Source: Mediterranea massiliensis (GTDB lineage: Bacteria; Bacteroidota; Bacteroidia; Bacteroidales; Bacteroidaceae). Taken from it: a stretch of 46,675 nt of DNA. Positions 8,333-17,338 of the stretch are shown in pieces (position 1 is the first letter of the stretch; the number at the start of each line of letters is the position of its first letter). The stretch lies in assembly GCA_015060695.1 (NCBI GenBank), contig SUYA01000001.1, forward strand, positions 1 through 46,675, written 5' to 3'. Under the pieces are notes generated by a model. That model searched no databases and was not told where the DNA came from. It was given only the letters and a program-made list of their open reading frames with translations. The translations under genes were made by a program, and so were the position numbers.

Positions 8333-8810
8333 CATCGGCATCGAATGACAAGGGTAACAACGAGGTAACTCCCAGAATCTCATATACTCCTTCGGTGCCG
8401 TATAGCAAGATGCGCATTGGATGTTTGAAACGATGCTCGCTCTCCAGCATTACTTGCCTACAGGCACCACAAGGAGAGATAGGTCTCTTTACTAATTCTC
8501 CCTTTTCATTGCGGGCTGCAATGGCCAGTACATCAATGGCTTCTGTGGGGTGCTGAGAGTGAGCATAGAATAGGGTAGTACGTTCGGCACAAATGCCCGA
8601 TGGGTAGGCTGCGTTTTCCTGATTGCTGCCACAAACAATGGTGCCGTCAGCCAGACGTGCGGCTGCTCCTACTGAAAAATGAGAGTAGGGAGCATAGCTA
8701 CGCCGAGTGGCTTCGATGGCTTTTTCAATCAAGGAAACATCTTCCTTGTGCATCTCTTCCGGTGAGAAAATCCGAATTTGAATATCGATATGTTGCTCTT
8801 TCATCGGCAA
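8322..8810 (-). CDS. cdd: Cytidine deaminase
   Basis: Zinc-dependent deaminase that converts cytidine or deoxycytidine to uridine or deoxyuridine in pyrimidine salvage. The 162-aa size fits the small homotetrameric class. The zinc and catalytic residues are visible: CAE (Cys74, Glu76) and PCGAC (Cys114, Cys117). An N-terminal stretch of about 20 residues precedes the usual domain start. ATG codons at residues 1 and 3 are both possible starts. It is single on the minus strand, with a -7 box at 8830-8837, and its 3' end overlaps the SDR gene by 11 bases. Confidence 0.95.
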   Translation of the reverse strand: MPMKEQHIDIQIRIFSPEEMHKEDVSLIEKAIEATRRSYAPYSHFSVGAAARLADGTIVCGSNQENAAYPSGICAERTTLFYAHSQHPTEAIDVLAIAARNEKGELVKRPISPCGACRQVMLESEHRFKHPMRILLYGTEGVYEILGVTSLLPLSFDADAMI

Positions 8811-8829
8811 TAATCATTAAAAACGGTAA

Positions 8830-8837
8830 CAAAGATA
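8830..8837 (-). promoter_or_regulatory. -7 box TATCTTTG of cdd
   Basis: Read on the minus strand this is a full TAnnTTTG match, 20 bases before the cdd start, leaving a very short leader. A plausible plus-strand promoter for the gene at 8898 (GTTGG near 8846, then TGATTTTTG ending near 8877) lies 10-45 bases away, so the gap is a divergent promoter region. Confidence 0.6.
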
Positions 8838-8897
8838 GCCAAGAGGTTGGAAAATTCAAATCTTTTACTGATTTTTGTAACTTAAAACATTGATTCC

Positions 8898-9815
8898 ATG
8901 AAAATACAAAGATATATTCTATTCATACTCTTCTTGTTCGGTCTGATAACCTTGCAGGCACAACGCAAAAATTCACGTTACCAAGCCTATATAAAGGAAT
9001 ATGCATCGCTGGCTGTTGAGCAGATGAATGAACACAAGATTCCCGCCAGTATCACCTTGGCGCAAGGGTTGTTAGAGAGTGGTGCAGGAATGAGTACATT
9101 GGCCAAGAAGAGCAACAACCATTTCGGCATAAAGTGCCATCGCGATTGGCGTGGAAAGAAAACCTATCATGACGATGATGCACGCGGAGAGTGCTTCCGC
9201 GTTTATAGCAATGTGAAAGATTCATACGAAGATCACTCTTTGTTCTTGAAAAACGGCTCACGTTATGCCTTCTTGTTCAAACTGAAAATAACCGACTATA
9301 AAGGGTGGGCAAAGGGCTTGAAGAAGGCCGGATATGCTACCGACCCTTCGTATGCCAATAGACTGATTACCATTATAGAAGATTACGAGTTGTACAAGTA
9401 TGACAATCAAGGAATGAGTAAGCGTGAGGCTCGTCGTTGGGAAAAAGAACTGAAGAAGAAACCTTGGTTGGCCAATCCGCATCAAGTCTATATAGCCAAT
9501 GGTTTGGCATATGTGGTAGCACGCGATGGCGATACATTCCAATTGTTGGGTAAGGAGTTTGGCATTAATTGGAAGAAATTGGTGAGATACAATGATCTGC
9601 ACGAAGATTATACATTGGAAGAGGGCGATATTATTTATCTGAAACAGAAGATGAAGAAGGCCGATAAGAAATACAAGGAATACGTAGTCAGAGACGGCGA
9701 TTCCATGCACAGCATTTCACAGAAGTTCGGTATCCGCCTGAAGAATCTTTATCGGATGAATAAGAAGTCGGGCGACTACATACCCGAAGTAGGCGACAAA
9801 TTGCGCTTGCGCTGA
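8898..9815 (+). CDS. LysM-bearing glucosaminidase (peptidoglycan hydrolase)
   Basis: Secreted or periplasmic cell-wall hydrolase of 305 aa. It has a signal peptide (residues 1-21, ending LQA), a glucosaminidase/FlgJ-like domain (about 30-165) and two LysM-type repeats (about 195-250 and 258-305). The first domain shows the helical SITLAQGLLESGAG segment, whose Glu is the expected catalytic acid, then NNHFGIKCH and the YATDPSYANRL signature. The LysM units (YVVARDGDTFQLLGKEFG and YVVRDGDSMHSISQKFG) bind peptidoglycan. It would cleave between glycan sugars during wall turnover or division. Single gene with its own upstream region. Confidence 0.93.
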   Translation: MKIQRYILFILFLFGLITLQAQRKNSRYQAYIKEYASLAVEQMNEHKIPASITLAQGLLESGAGMSTLAKKSNNHFGIKCHRDWRGKKTYHDDDARGECFRVYSNVKDSYEDHSLFLKNGSRYAFLFKLKITDYKGWAKGLKKAGYATDPSYANRLITIIEDYELYKYDNQGMSKREARRWEKELKKKPWLANPHQVYIANGLAYVVARDGDTFQLLGKEFGINWKKLVRYNDLHEDYTLEEGDIIYLKQKMKKADKKYKEYVVRDGDSMHSISQKFGIRLKNLYRMNKKSGDYIPEVGDKLRLR

Positions 9816-9893
9816 TTTATAAGCAAGTGTGGTGTTGCCGTCATTTTGATGTAAGATTCAGTCGAAAGATTTTCTATAATCCTAAATAATGTG

Positions 9894-9901
9894 TACATTT
9901 G
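9894..9901 (+). promoter_or_regulatory. -7 box TACATTTG of the aminotransferase gene
   Basis: Full TAnnTTTG match, 53 bases before the ATG at 9955. The upstream -33 element is only TTTTC (about 9869-9873). Confidence 0.5.
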
Positions 9902-9954
9902 CCGCTTAAATGACAATTTTTGAGCAATAAATATCACAAATAGTAAATAACAAA

Positions 9955-11154
9955 ATGCCTACAATATCTATCCGTGGCACCGAGATGCCCGAATCTCCTA
10001 TCCGAAAGTTAGCTCCATTGGCCGAAGCTGCTAAACAACGTGGAGTGCATGTATTCCATCTGAACATCGGACAACCCGATTTGCCTACCCCCCAGGTAGC
10101 CATCGATGCTATTCGTAATATAGACCGTGAAGTGTTGGAGTATAGTCCCAGTGCAGGCTATCGCAGCTATCGCGAAAAGCTGGTGGGCTATTACGATAAG
10201 TTCAACATCAAACTTACGGCCGACGACATCATCATCACTTCAGGAGGTTCAGAAGCGGTACTCTTTTCGTTCTTGGCTTGCTTGAATCCGGGCGATGAAA
10301 TCATTGTGCCCGAACCGGCCTATGCCAACTACATGGCATTTGCCATTTCGGCCGGTGCCAAGATTCGCACCATAGCCACAACCATCGAAGAGGGCTTCTC
10401 GTTGCCAAAGGTAGAGAAGTTTGAAGAACTGATTAATGAACGCACACGTGCCATCTTGATATGCAATCCCAACAACCCTACGGGATACCTCTATACCCGT
10501 CGTGAGATGAATCAAATTCGCGATTTGGTGAAGAAGTACGACCTGTTCCTCTTCTCGGACGAAGTGTATCGCGAATTTATCTATACCGGCTCGCCCTATA
10601 TCTCGGCTTGCCATTTAGAAGGCATCGAGCAGAATGTGGTGCTGATTGACTCTGTATCCAAGCGTTATTCAGAATGTGGCATCCGCATCGGTGCGTTGAT
10701 TACCAAGAACAAGGAAATCCGCCAAGCTGTGATGAAGTTCTGTCAGGCACGTCTCAGTCCACCGCTTATCGGACAAATAGCTGCCGAGGCCTCACTGGAT
10801 GCCGATCCGGACTATTTGAGAGATACCTACGATGAGTATGTAGAGCGACGCAAATGCCTGATTGACGGATTAAACCGCATCCCCGGAGTATATTCACCCA
10901 TACCGATGGGCGCTTTCTATACGGTAGCCAAACTACCGGTGGACGATTCTGATAAGTTCTGCGCATGGTGCTTGAGCGAGTTCGAATACGAAGGCCAGAC
11001 GGTATTCATGGCACCGGCATCCGGTTTCTATACTACGCCAGGCTCCGGACGAAACGAGGTGCGCATTGCATATGTACTGAAGAAGGACGATTTGACACGC
11101 GCATTGTTTGTTTTGCAAAAAGCGCTCGAAGCCTATCCGGGCCGCACTATCTGA
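9955..11154 (+). CDS. PLP-dependent class I/II aminotransferase
   Basis: Fold-type I aminotransferase of 399 aa, probably acting on aspartate or another amino acid; the substrate cannot be read from sequence. PLP-site residues are all present: GGSEAVLF (about 97-104), NPNNPTG (171-177), SDEVYREF (Asp202, Tyr205), the Schiff-base lysine in SVSKRYS (Lys236) and Arg244. The C-terminal arginine that binds the substrate carboxylate is in RNEVRIAY. The next gene begins 87 bases on, behind a palindrome-rich gap. The family includes AspC-, AlaC- and DapL-like enzymes; I give no symbol. Confidence 0.92.
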   Translation: MPTISIRGTEMPESPIRKLAPLAEAAKQRGVHVFHLNIGQPDLPTPQVAIDAIRNIDREVLEYSPSAGYRSYREKLVGYYDKFNIKLTADDIIITSGGSEAVLFSFLACLNPGDEIIVPEPAYANYMAFAISAGAKIRTIATTIEEGFSLPKVEKFEELINERTRAILICNPNNPTGYLYTRREMNQIRDLVKKYDLFLFSDEVYREFIYTGSPYISACHLEGIEQNVVLIDSVSKRYSECGIRIGALITKNKEIRQAVMKFCQARLSPPLIGQIAAEASLDADPDYLRDTYDEYVERRKCLIDGLNRIPGVYSPIPMGAFYTVAKLPVDDSDKFCAWCLSEFEYEGQTVFMAPASGFYTTPGSGRNEVRIAYVLKKDDLTRALFVLQKALEAYPGRTI

Positions 11155-11166
11155 GTTTTTCTGTCA

Positions 11167-11234
11167 GGCTTAAATCATAAAATAATTTAAGTATAAATTC
11201 TTTTGTGATTTAGGCCTAAATTATTTTTAATTTA
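11167..11234. repeat. Nested palindromes between the aminotransferase and permease genes
   Basis: Three layers of inverted repeats overlap. Arms 11167-11182 and 11201-11216 pair over 16 bases with two G-T pairs. The 18 bases between them contain AATTTA-AGTA-TAAATT and extend the stem. The right arm is itself half of a perfect 14-base palindrome ATTTAGGCCTAAAT (11208-11221), followed by TAAATTA-TTTT-TAATTTA (11217-11234). There is no T tract after the long hairpin, so this is not a classical terminator. It could be an operator or a processing site. Confidence 0.7.
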
Positions 11235-11241
11235 TGCATTC

Positions 11242-12486
11242 ATGAATCTGCCATTATTCTTAGCGCAACGCATGTATAAAGGTGGTGAGAGTAACGAAAA
11301 AGCCTCTCGCCCTGCTGTGCTTATAGCAATGATTGGTATTGCTGTGGGGTTGGCAGTGATGATAATCTCAGTAGCCATAATTGTTGGATTCAAGAAGGAA
11401 GTTCGTGAAAAGATAGTAGGCTTTGGAGGTGAAGTGCAAGTTAGTAATCTGTATGCAGGCCAAGCATACGAGACATTGCCTATTGTAACAGACGAAAAAT
11501 TGCTTGTTACATTGCAATCCTCACCCTATGTGCAGAAAGCACAACGCTATTCCACCAAACCCGGCATGTTGAAGACGGCAGATACTTTTCAAGGCATGTT
11601 GCTCAAAGGAGTAGGGCAAGAGTATGATTTTTCTTTCTTGGAAAAGCATCTGTTGCAAGGCGAAATTCCATTGTTTACCGATTCCACTCCCACCAACAAA
11701 ACTCTGATTTCGAAAACATTGGCCGATAAGATGAAGCTCAGTTTGGGCGATAAGATTGACACCTATTTTATACAAGAAGACATCCGTGCTCGCCGGTTGA
11801 CGATAGTCGGCATATACCAAACCAATTTTGCAGAGTTTGACAACCTGTTCATGATAACCGATTTGTGTACGGTCAATCGCTTGAATCATTGGGATTCCAA
11901 TCAGGCAACCGGTGTTGAGGTGTTGTTGCATCCAAATGTATCGCTGGAAGAATATACCTATGCCTTGGCCGATTCGTTGAGTGGGATAACCGATGCAAAC
12001 GGTCAACGCTATTGCGTGCAGAACATCGAACAGCTTAATCCTCAAATCATTGCTTGGCTTGACATATTGGACGTGAATGTTTGGGTAATACTGGTGCTGA
12101 TGATAGGAATTTCTGGCTTTACCATGGTTGCCGGCCTGTTGATTATCATTATTGAACGCACCGCAATGATAGGTACCCTTAAATCCTTGGGATGCAACAA
12201 TCTGACTATGCGTAAAACATTCTTATGGTTTGCCGTTTTCTTAACCGGCAAAGGCATGCTTTGGGGAAATGTGATAGGACTTTCTTTCTATTTTATCCAA
12301 CGCTATTTGAATCTATTCCGTTTAGATCCCGAAATTTATTATATGGATACCGTTCCCGTAGGGTTGGATTTATGGATGCTGTTATTGCTGAATGCTGGTA
12401 CTTTACTCGCATCTGTGTTGATGCTACTGGCTCCATCTTATTTGATAAGCCGCATTCATCCGGCAGTTTCCATGCGCTACGAATAA
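11242..12486 (+). CDS. LolC/LolE-like ABC transporter permease
   Basis: FtsX/MacB-fold permease of 414 aa. It has one N-terminal membrane helix (about 27-50), a large periplasmic domain (about 55-265) and three C-terminal helices (about 270-300, 325-345 and 375-402). This is the layout of LolC/LolE, which release lipoproteins from the inner membrane to the carrier LolA. The conserved IGTLKSLG coupling segment is present (IGTLKSLGCNN, about residue 312). No ATPase partner adjoins it; Bacteroidales often keep it elsewhere. The stop codon directly abuts the stop of the convergent glycosyltransferase, with no spacer. Confidence 0.88.
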   Translation: MNLPLFLAQRMYKGGESNEKASRPAVLIAMIGIAVGLAVMIISVAIIVGFKKEVREKIVGFGGEVQVSNLYAGQAYETLPIVTDEKLLVTLQSSPYVQKAQRYSTKPGMLKTADTFQGMLLKGVGQEYDFSFLEKHLLQGEIPLFTDSTPTNKTLISKTLADKMKLSLGDKIDTYFIQEDIRARRLTIVGIYQTNFAEFDNLFMITDLCTVNRLNHWDSNQATGVEVLLHPNVSLEEYTYALADSLSGITDANGQRYCVQNIEQLNPQIIAWLDILDVNVWVILVLMIGISGFTMVAGLLIIIIERTAMIGTLKSLGCNNLTMRKTFLWFAVFLTGKGMLWGNVIGLSFYFIQRYLNLFRLDPEIYYMDTVPVGLDLWMLLLLNAGTLLASVLMLLAPSYLISRIHPAVSMRYE

Positions 12487-13656
12487 TCAATACCTTGTCT
12501 TTTTCTTCTTGTCGAGTAGATTACTCATTTTCCATCTGAGTGATTGCAGGGGTTGTAAAATGTCGAATACCGGAAGGGTGATGTAGTATCGACGTGGCTC
12601 ATTCAGTGCTTTTGATGTCAGATTGATGACGGCTACCTGCATTCCCCAGCGGATTAACCATGCAGTTATTGCTATGCCGGCAACCAACCAGTGGGAATGG
12701 AGTATGCCCAATGTGCAGGTGGCTATCCATCCGGCATAGAAAAATAGGCGAGAAGTTGTCTCTAATCCTAATAACCATCGCTGATATCCTTTCAATAAGC
12801 GGGCAGTATAGGCATAACCTATCTTTTCGTTGCGCCACTCTTTCACATTCTCAATGGCATCTAACTGTATGCAGGCATTAGGGTCGGTTTCTACACGAGT
12901 ATTCTCTTTGTTAGCCACAGTGTTGATAAATAGATCGTCATCACCTCGTTCCAAATTCAGATGTGCAGAAAATCCTTTTTGAGCATAAAATACTTCCTTT
13001 CGGTATGCCATGTTTCTTCCCAATCCCATGTATGGGGCACCGGCTATGGCAAAACCCAGATACCGCAGGGAGGTGAATAGATTATCGAAGCATACTTTTT
13101 TGTGTAACCACCCTTTGCCCCGTTCATAGCTGCTATGTCCCAATACGATTTGGGTATGGGAGGTAAAATTACGTGCCATCAGTCTTAGCCATTGGTTGCT
13201 TTGAGGACGACAATTCGCATCGGTCAATACTATCCAGTCGTATTTGGCAGCCTTGATACCCAACGTGATGGATAGTTTTTTTCGACTTAAATAACGCGAT
13301 TTTTCAGGTACGAAACTGTGGTAGAGGTTGTTGTATTGCTTGCTCATCAATTTTAAGTAATCGTCACTTTCATCGGTATTTCCATCGTTGATAACAATTA
13401 CTTCAAATTGAGGATAGTCTTGCTCTAATACAGCAGTTAGATTTTTGCGCAGGTTTTCACTCTCTTCACGGGCACTGATAACGACGGATAAGGGAGGGAG
13501 TTCTTGACTAAAATGTATATTGCCTTCCTTGACAGCTTGTCGATGTTGGTAAATGCGGTTGTACAAACATAGGTAGTAGAGTGCTTGTACTAAGAGCAAT
13601 ACTCCTATTGTTATTAATAAAATGGTCTCTATAGGGCCGATTGATAATGCTTCCAT
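12487..13656 (-). CDS. Membrane-bound family 2 glycosyltransferase
   Basis: Inverting GT-A glycosyltransferase of 389 aa from the chosen ATG. A TTG 13 codons upstream is open but lies inside the promoter region. There is an N-terminal membrane helix (about 8-28), a GT2 catalytic domain with PPLSVVISAREE, VINDGNTDES and the DANCRP motif (DXD-like), then LERGDDDLF further on. Two or three C-terminal membrane helices follow. It probably adds sugars to a lipid or polysaccharide carrier at the inner membrane. Single gene, divergent from pheT and abutting the convergent permease. Substrate unknown. Confidence 0.9.
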   Translation of the reverse strand: MEALSIGPIETILLITIGVLLLVQALYYLCLYNRIYQHRQAVKEGNIHFSQELPPLSVVISAREESENLRKNLTAVLEQDYPQFEVIVINDGNTDESDDYLKLMSKQYNNLYHSFVPEKSRYLSRKKLSITLGIKAAKYDWIVLTDANCRPQSNQWLRLMARNFTSHTQIVLGHSSYERGKGWLHKKVCFDNLFTSLRYLGFAIAGAPYMGLGRNMAYRKEVFYAQKGFSAHLNLERGDDDLFINTVANKENTRVETDPNACIQLDAIENVKEWRNEKIGYAYTARLLKGYQRWLLGLETTSRLFFYAGWIATCTLGILHSHWLVAGIAITAWLIRWGMQVAVINLTSKALNEPRRYYITLPVFDILQPLQSLRWKMSNLLDKKKKTRY

Positions 13657-13681
13657 ATATGTGATTCTATTTTTACGGCTG

Positions 13682-13718
13682 CAAAGATAGTGCAAATCAA
13701 AAAATCTTCTTACCTTTG
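13682..13718. promoter_or_regulatory. Face-to-face -7 boxes for the glycosyltransferase and pheT
   Basis: TATCTTTG on the minus strand (13682-13689) serves the glycosyltransferase, and TACCTTTG on the plus strand (13711-13718) serves pheT. The boxes are 21 bases apart, so each promoter's -33 region falls on the other's -7 box and the two polymerases would compete. The -33 elements themselves are poor. Confidence 0.65.
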
Positions 13719-13758
13719 CAAGTCAAAATTTGAAATAATAAAAAAATATCATAAAACT

Positions 13759-16221
13759 ATGAATATCTCTTATAATTGGCTGAAAGAGTATGTCGATTTC
13801 GACTTGACTCCAGAGGAAGTTGCTGCTGCGCTTACCTCTATCGGACTTGAAACCGGTGGCGTGGAAGAGGTGCAAAGCATTAAAGGCGGATTGGAGGGCC
13901 TGGTGATTGGCGAGGTGCTGACATGTGAAGCGCATCCTAACTCTGACCACATGCATGTTACTACCGTTAACCTTGGACAGGGCGAGCCTGTGCAGATTGT
14001 GTGTGGCGCACCAAATGTTGCTGCCGGACAAAAAGTAGTGGTGGCAACACTGGGCACCAAATTGTATGACGGTGATGAATGTTTCACCATCAAGAAATCG
14101 AAACTGCGTGGTGTGGAATCGAATGGTATGATTTGCGCCGAAGATGAAATAGGTCTCGGTACCGACCATGCTGGCATCATCGTATTGCCCGAATCGGCTG
14201 TACCCGGTACATTGGCCAAGGATTACTATAACATCAAGAGCGATTATGTGCTCGAAGTTGATATTACGCCCAACCGTGCAGATGCTTGTTCACACTATGG
14301 TGTAGCTCGTGACCTCTATGCCTACCTGGTGCAAAACGGTCAGCCTACCTCGTTGAAGAAGCCTTCGGTTGATGCATTTGCCGTAGAAAACAATGACCTT
14401 GACATCAAGGTGACCGTTGAAAATGCGGAAGCATGTCCCCGCTATGCGGGTGTCACCGTAAAGGGTGTCACCGTGAAGGAGAGTCCCGAATGGTTGCAAA
14501 ACAAACTCCGTCTGATAGGTGTACGTCCTATAAATAATGTGGTAGATATCACAAACTACATCGTTCATGCCTTTGGCCAACCGCTGCACTGCTTCGATGC
14601 CGCTAAGATTAAGGGTGGGGAAGTAGTGGTGAAGACCATGCCCGAAGGTACACCGTTTGTAACACTTGACGAAGTGGAACGCAAACTCAGCGAACGCGAC
14701 TTGATGATTTGCAACAAGGAAGAGGCCATGTGTATTGCCGGTGTATTCGGTGGCTTGGATTCAGGTTCAACCGAAGCAACTACCGATGTATTCCTGGAAA
14801 GTGCATACTTCCATCCCACATGGGTGCGCAAGACTGCTCGTCGCCATGCATTGAATACCGATGCATCTTTCCGCTTTGAACGTGGCATCGACCCTAACAA
14901 CACGCTTTATTGCTTGAAGTTGGCCGCCTTGATGGTAAAAGAGCTGGCAGGCGGTACCATCTCGTCAGAAGTAAAGGATATTTGTGCTGCCCCGGTAGCC
15001 GATTTCCGTGTATTCCTCGCATACGATAAGGTAAATGCACTGATTGGTAAGGAGATTCCTGCCGATACCATTCGGAGCATCGTTACCAGCCTTGAGATGA
15101 AAATCGTAGAAGAGAGTGCCGAAGGGCTTACGCTCGACGTGCCTCCCTATCGTGTGGATGTGCAACGCGATTGCGACGTCATCGAAGACATCCTGCGCAT
15201 CTATGGATATAATAATGTAGAAATTCCTACTACATTGAAGTCGAGCCTCACCGTAAAGGGCGAACAAGACAAATCGAACAAGTTGCAGAACCTTGTTGCC
15301 GAACAGTTGGTAGGATGTGGTTTCAACGAAATACTGAATAACTCGTTGACACGTGCCGCCTACTACGACGGACTCGAAACCTTTGCACCCCAACACCTGG
15401 TGATGCTGATGAACCCCTTGAGCAACGACCTCAACGCCATGCGCCAGTCATTGCTCTTCGGCGGATTGGAAAGCATCAACCGCAATGCCAATCGTAAGAA
15501 TGCCGACCTGAAGTTCTTCGAATTTGGTAATTGTTATTACTACAATGCCGAGAAGAAAGATGCCGAAAAACCACTTTCGGCTTATACCGAAGAGTATCAC
15601 CTCGCCCTTTGGCTGACAGGTAAACGCATATGCAACTCATGGGCACATGCCGATGAAGATTGCAGCATCTGTGAACTCAAAGCCTACTTGGAAAATATAT
15701 TTATCCGCTTAGGAATAAATATGCGCAATGTCGTAGTCGGCAATTTGTGCAACGATGTGTATGCTACAGCCCTCTCTTATCACACTCGCGGAGGCAAGTT
15801 GCTTGCCACCATGGGCGTTGTGACTAAGAAGATTCAAAAGGCATTCGATATTGACAATACTATTTACTACGCTGATATCAACTGGAATGAATTGATGAAA
15901 GCCATCAAGAATAGCAAGGTAAACTTTACAGAACTTTCTAAATATCCGGCCGTGAAGCGTGACCTCGCCCTCTTGCTCGACAAGAAGGTGCAATTTGCCG
16001 AAATCGAAAAGATTGCCTACGAAACCGAAAAGAAATTGCTGAAAGAAGTAACCCTCTTCGACGTTTACGAAGGCAAGAATCTCGAAGCAGGCAAGAAATC
16101 GTATGCCGTTAGCTTCACTTTGCAAGACGAAAATGCAACCTTGAACGATAAACAAATCGACAAGATTATGCAAAAGTTGATTACCAACTTGCAAAACAAA
16201 CTCGATGCGAAACTTCGTTAA
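13759..16221 (+). CDS. pheT: Phenylalanyl-tRNA synthetase beta subunit
   Basis: Beta subunit of the alpha2-beta2 enzyme that charges tRNA-Phe; the alpha subunit gene is not in the window. The 820 aa from this ATG (MNISYNWLKEYVDF) contain the N-terminal tRNA-binding domain (about 40-150), the B3/B4 editing domain (about 210-380), the B5 domain (about 405-475), the catalytic-like core, and a C-terminal FDX-ACB anticodon-binding domain (about 725-820). An upstream ATG-less extension is open but crosses the promoter at 13711, so it was rejected. Length and order match the family. Confidence 0.97.
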   Translation: MNISYNWLKEYVDFDLTPEEVAAALTSIGLETGGVEEVQSIKGGLEGLVIGEVLTCEAHPNSDHMHVTTVNLGQGEPVQIVCGAPNVAAGQKVVVATLGTKLYDGDECFTIKKSKLRGVESNGMICAEDEIGLGTDHAGIIVLPESAVPGTLAKDYYNIKSDYVLEVDITPNRADACSHYGVARDLYAYLVQNGQPTSLKKPSVDAFAVENNDLDIKVTVENAEACPRYAGVTVKGVTVKESPEWLQNKLRLIGVRPINNVVDITNYIVHAFGQPLHCFDAAKIKGGEVVVKTMPEGTPFVTLDEVERKLSERDLMICNKEEAMCIAGVFGGLDSGSTEATTDVFLESAYFHPTWVRKTARRHALNTDASFRFERGIDPNNTLYCLKLAALMVKELAGGTISSEVKDICAAPVADFRVFLAYDKVNALIGKEIPADTIRSIVTSLEMKIVEESAEGLTLDVPPYRVDVQRDCDVIEDILRIYGYNNVEIPTTLKSSLTVKGEQDKSNKLQNLVAEQLVGCGFNEILNNSLTRAAYYDGLETFAPQHLVMLMNPLSNDLNAMRQSLLFGGLESINRNANRKNADLKFFEFGNCYYYNAEKKDAEKPLSAYTEEYHLALWLTGKRICNSWAHADEDCSICELKAYLENIFIRLGINMRNVVVGNLCNDVYATALSYHTRGGKLLATMGVVTKKIQKAFDIDNTIYYADINWNELMKAIKNSKVNFTELSKYPAVKRDLALLLDKKVQFAEIEKIAYETEKKLLKEVTLFDVYEGKNLEAGKKSYAVSFTLQDENATLNDKQIDKIMQKLITNLQNKLDAKLR

Positions 16222-16268
16222 AAAAGAAAATAAATCATAATTCATAAATTATAAATCATACATCAAAC

Positions 16269-17006
16269 ATGGGAAGAGCGTTTGAATATAGAAAAGCAGC
16301 AAAATTGAAAAGATGGGGTCATATGGCTAAGACCTTCACCCGTCTGGGTAAACAAATTGCTATCGCCGTAAAGGCCGGTGGTCCGGAACCTGATACCAAT
16401 CCTACACTTCGTTCAATCATTGCAACCTGTAAGCGTGAAAACATGCCGAAGGACAACATTGAACGTGCCATCAAGAACGCAATGGGTAAAGACCAAAGCG
16501 AATACAAGAGCATGACCTATGAAGGATACGGTCCTCACGGTATTGCTATCTTCGTAGATACATTGACTGATAACACTACACGTACCGTAGCCGATGTACG
16601 CTCGGTATTCAACAAATTTGGTGGCAACCTCGGCACAACCGGTTCGTTGGCATTCTTGTTCGATCACAAATGCGTCTTTACTTTCAAGAAAAAAGACGGC
16701 ATGGATATGGAAGAGTTCATCCTCGAAATGATTGATTACGACGTAGAAGAAGACTACGAAGAAGATGATGAAGAAGGCACAATCACTATTTATGGTGCTC
16801 CTACAAGCTATTCGGCCATCCAAAAACATTTGGAAGAATGTGGATTTGAAGATGTAGGTGGTGAATTCACTTATATCCCCAACGATACAAAAGATGTAAC
16901 AGCCGAACAACGTGAAACCATCAACAAAATGGTGGAACGCCTCGAAGAGTTCGACGACGTGCAGACTGTGTTTACAAACATGAAGCCAGAGGAGGTAGAA
17001 GAGTAA
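16269..17006 (+). CDS. YebC/PmpR family protein (transcription/translation factor)
   Basis: YebC/TACO1 family, 245 aa. It begins with the family's MGRAFEYRKAAKLKRWGHMA and KTFTRLGKQI, and carries an acidic internal stretch (YDVEEDYEEDDEEG, about 157-170). Members bind DNA as regulators, and recent work on relatives ties them to ribosome rescue at proline stretches, so the exact role is not settled. It follows pheT after 47 AT-rich bases with no terminator and precedes the TSCPD gene by one base, so the three probably share a transcript. Confidence 0.93.
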   Translation: MGRAFEYRKAAKLKRWGHMAKTFTRLGKQIAIAVKAGGPEPDTNPTLRSIIATCKRENMPKDNIERAIKNAMGKDQSEYKSMTYEGYGPHGIAIFVDTLTDNTTRTVADVRSVFNKFGGNLGTTGSLAFLFDHKCVFTFKKKDGMDMEEFILEMIDYDVEEDYEEDDEEGTITIYGAPTSYSAIQKHLEECGFEDVGGEFTYIPNDTKDVTAEQRETINKMVERLEEFDDVQTVFTNMKPEEVEE

Positions 17007-17007
17007 T

Positions 17008-17250
17008 ATGTATAATTACCGCACCAAAGGCACATGTAGCAGTAACATCGAGATTGAGGTAGAAGATGGTATCATTAAGGAAATCGCTTTCTGGGGAGGC
17101 TGCAATGGCAATCTGCAAGGCATTAGTCGCTTGGTAAAGGGCATGCCTGTAGATGAAGTTATCAAGAAACTCGAAGGAGTGCGTTGCGGTATGCGTTCTA
17201 CATCATGTCCCGATCAGTTATGTAAAGCACTACACGAGATGGGATATTAA
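17008..17250 (+). CDS. TSCPD domain protein, 80 aa (TIGR03905-like)
   Basis: A small free-standing TSCPD domain: STSCPDQL near residues 64-71 with five cysteines (10, 32, 60, 67, 72). The same domain occurs at the C terminus of vitamin B12-dependent ribonucleotide reductases, where it may help re-reduce the active site or bind metal. As a stand-alone protein the function is not established. It is one base after the YebC gene and 22 bases before a terminator, so it ends that operon. Confidence 0.88.
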   Translation: MYNYRTKGTCSSNIEIEVEDGIIKEIAFWGGCNGNLQGISRLVKGMPVDEVIKKLEGVRCGMRSTSCPDQLCKALHEMGY

Positions 17251-17271
17251 GGTTACATGCTTATGAAATAG

Positions 17272-17311
17272 GGCTGCAAGGTGTTGCTTTTCAAAAAACT
17301 TGCAGCCTTTT
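17272..17311 (+). terminator. Intrinsic terminator after the TSCPD gene
   Basis: Stem GGCTGCAAG (17272-17280) pairs with CTTGCAGCC (17299-17307) and runs into TTTT. It separates the pheT-yebC-TSCPD unit from the Nramp unit at 17339. Confidence 0.85.
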
Positions 17312-17338
17312 ATTGTTTTATTATATATACAACTATTT

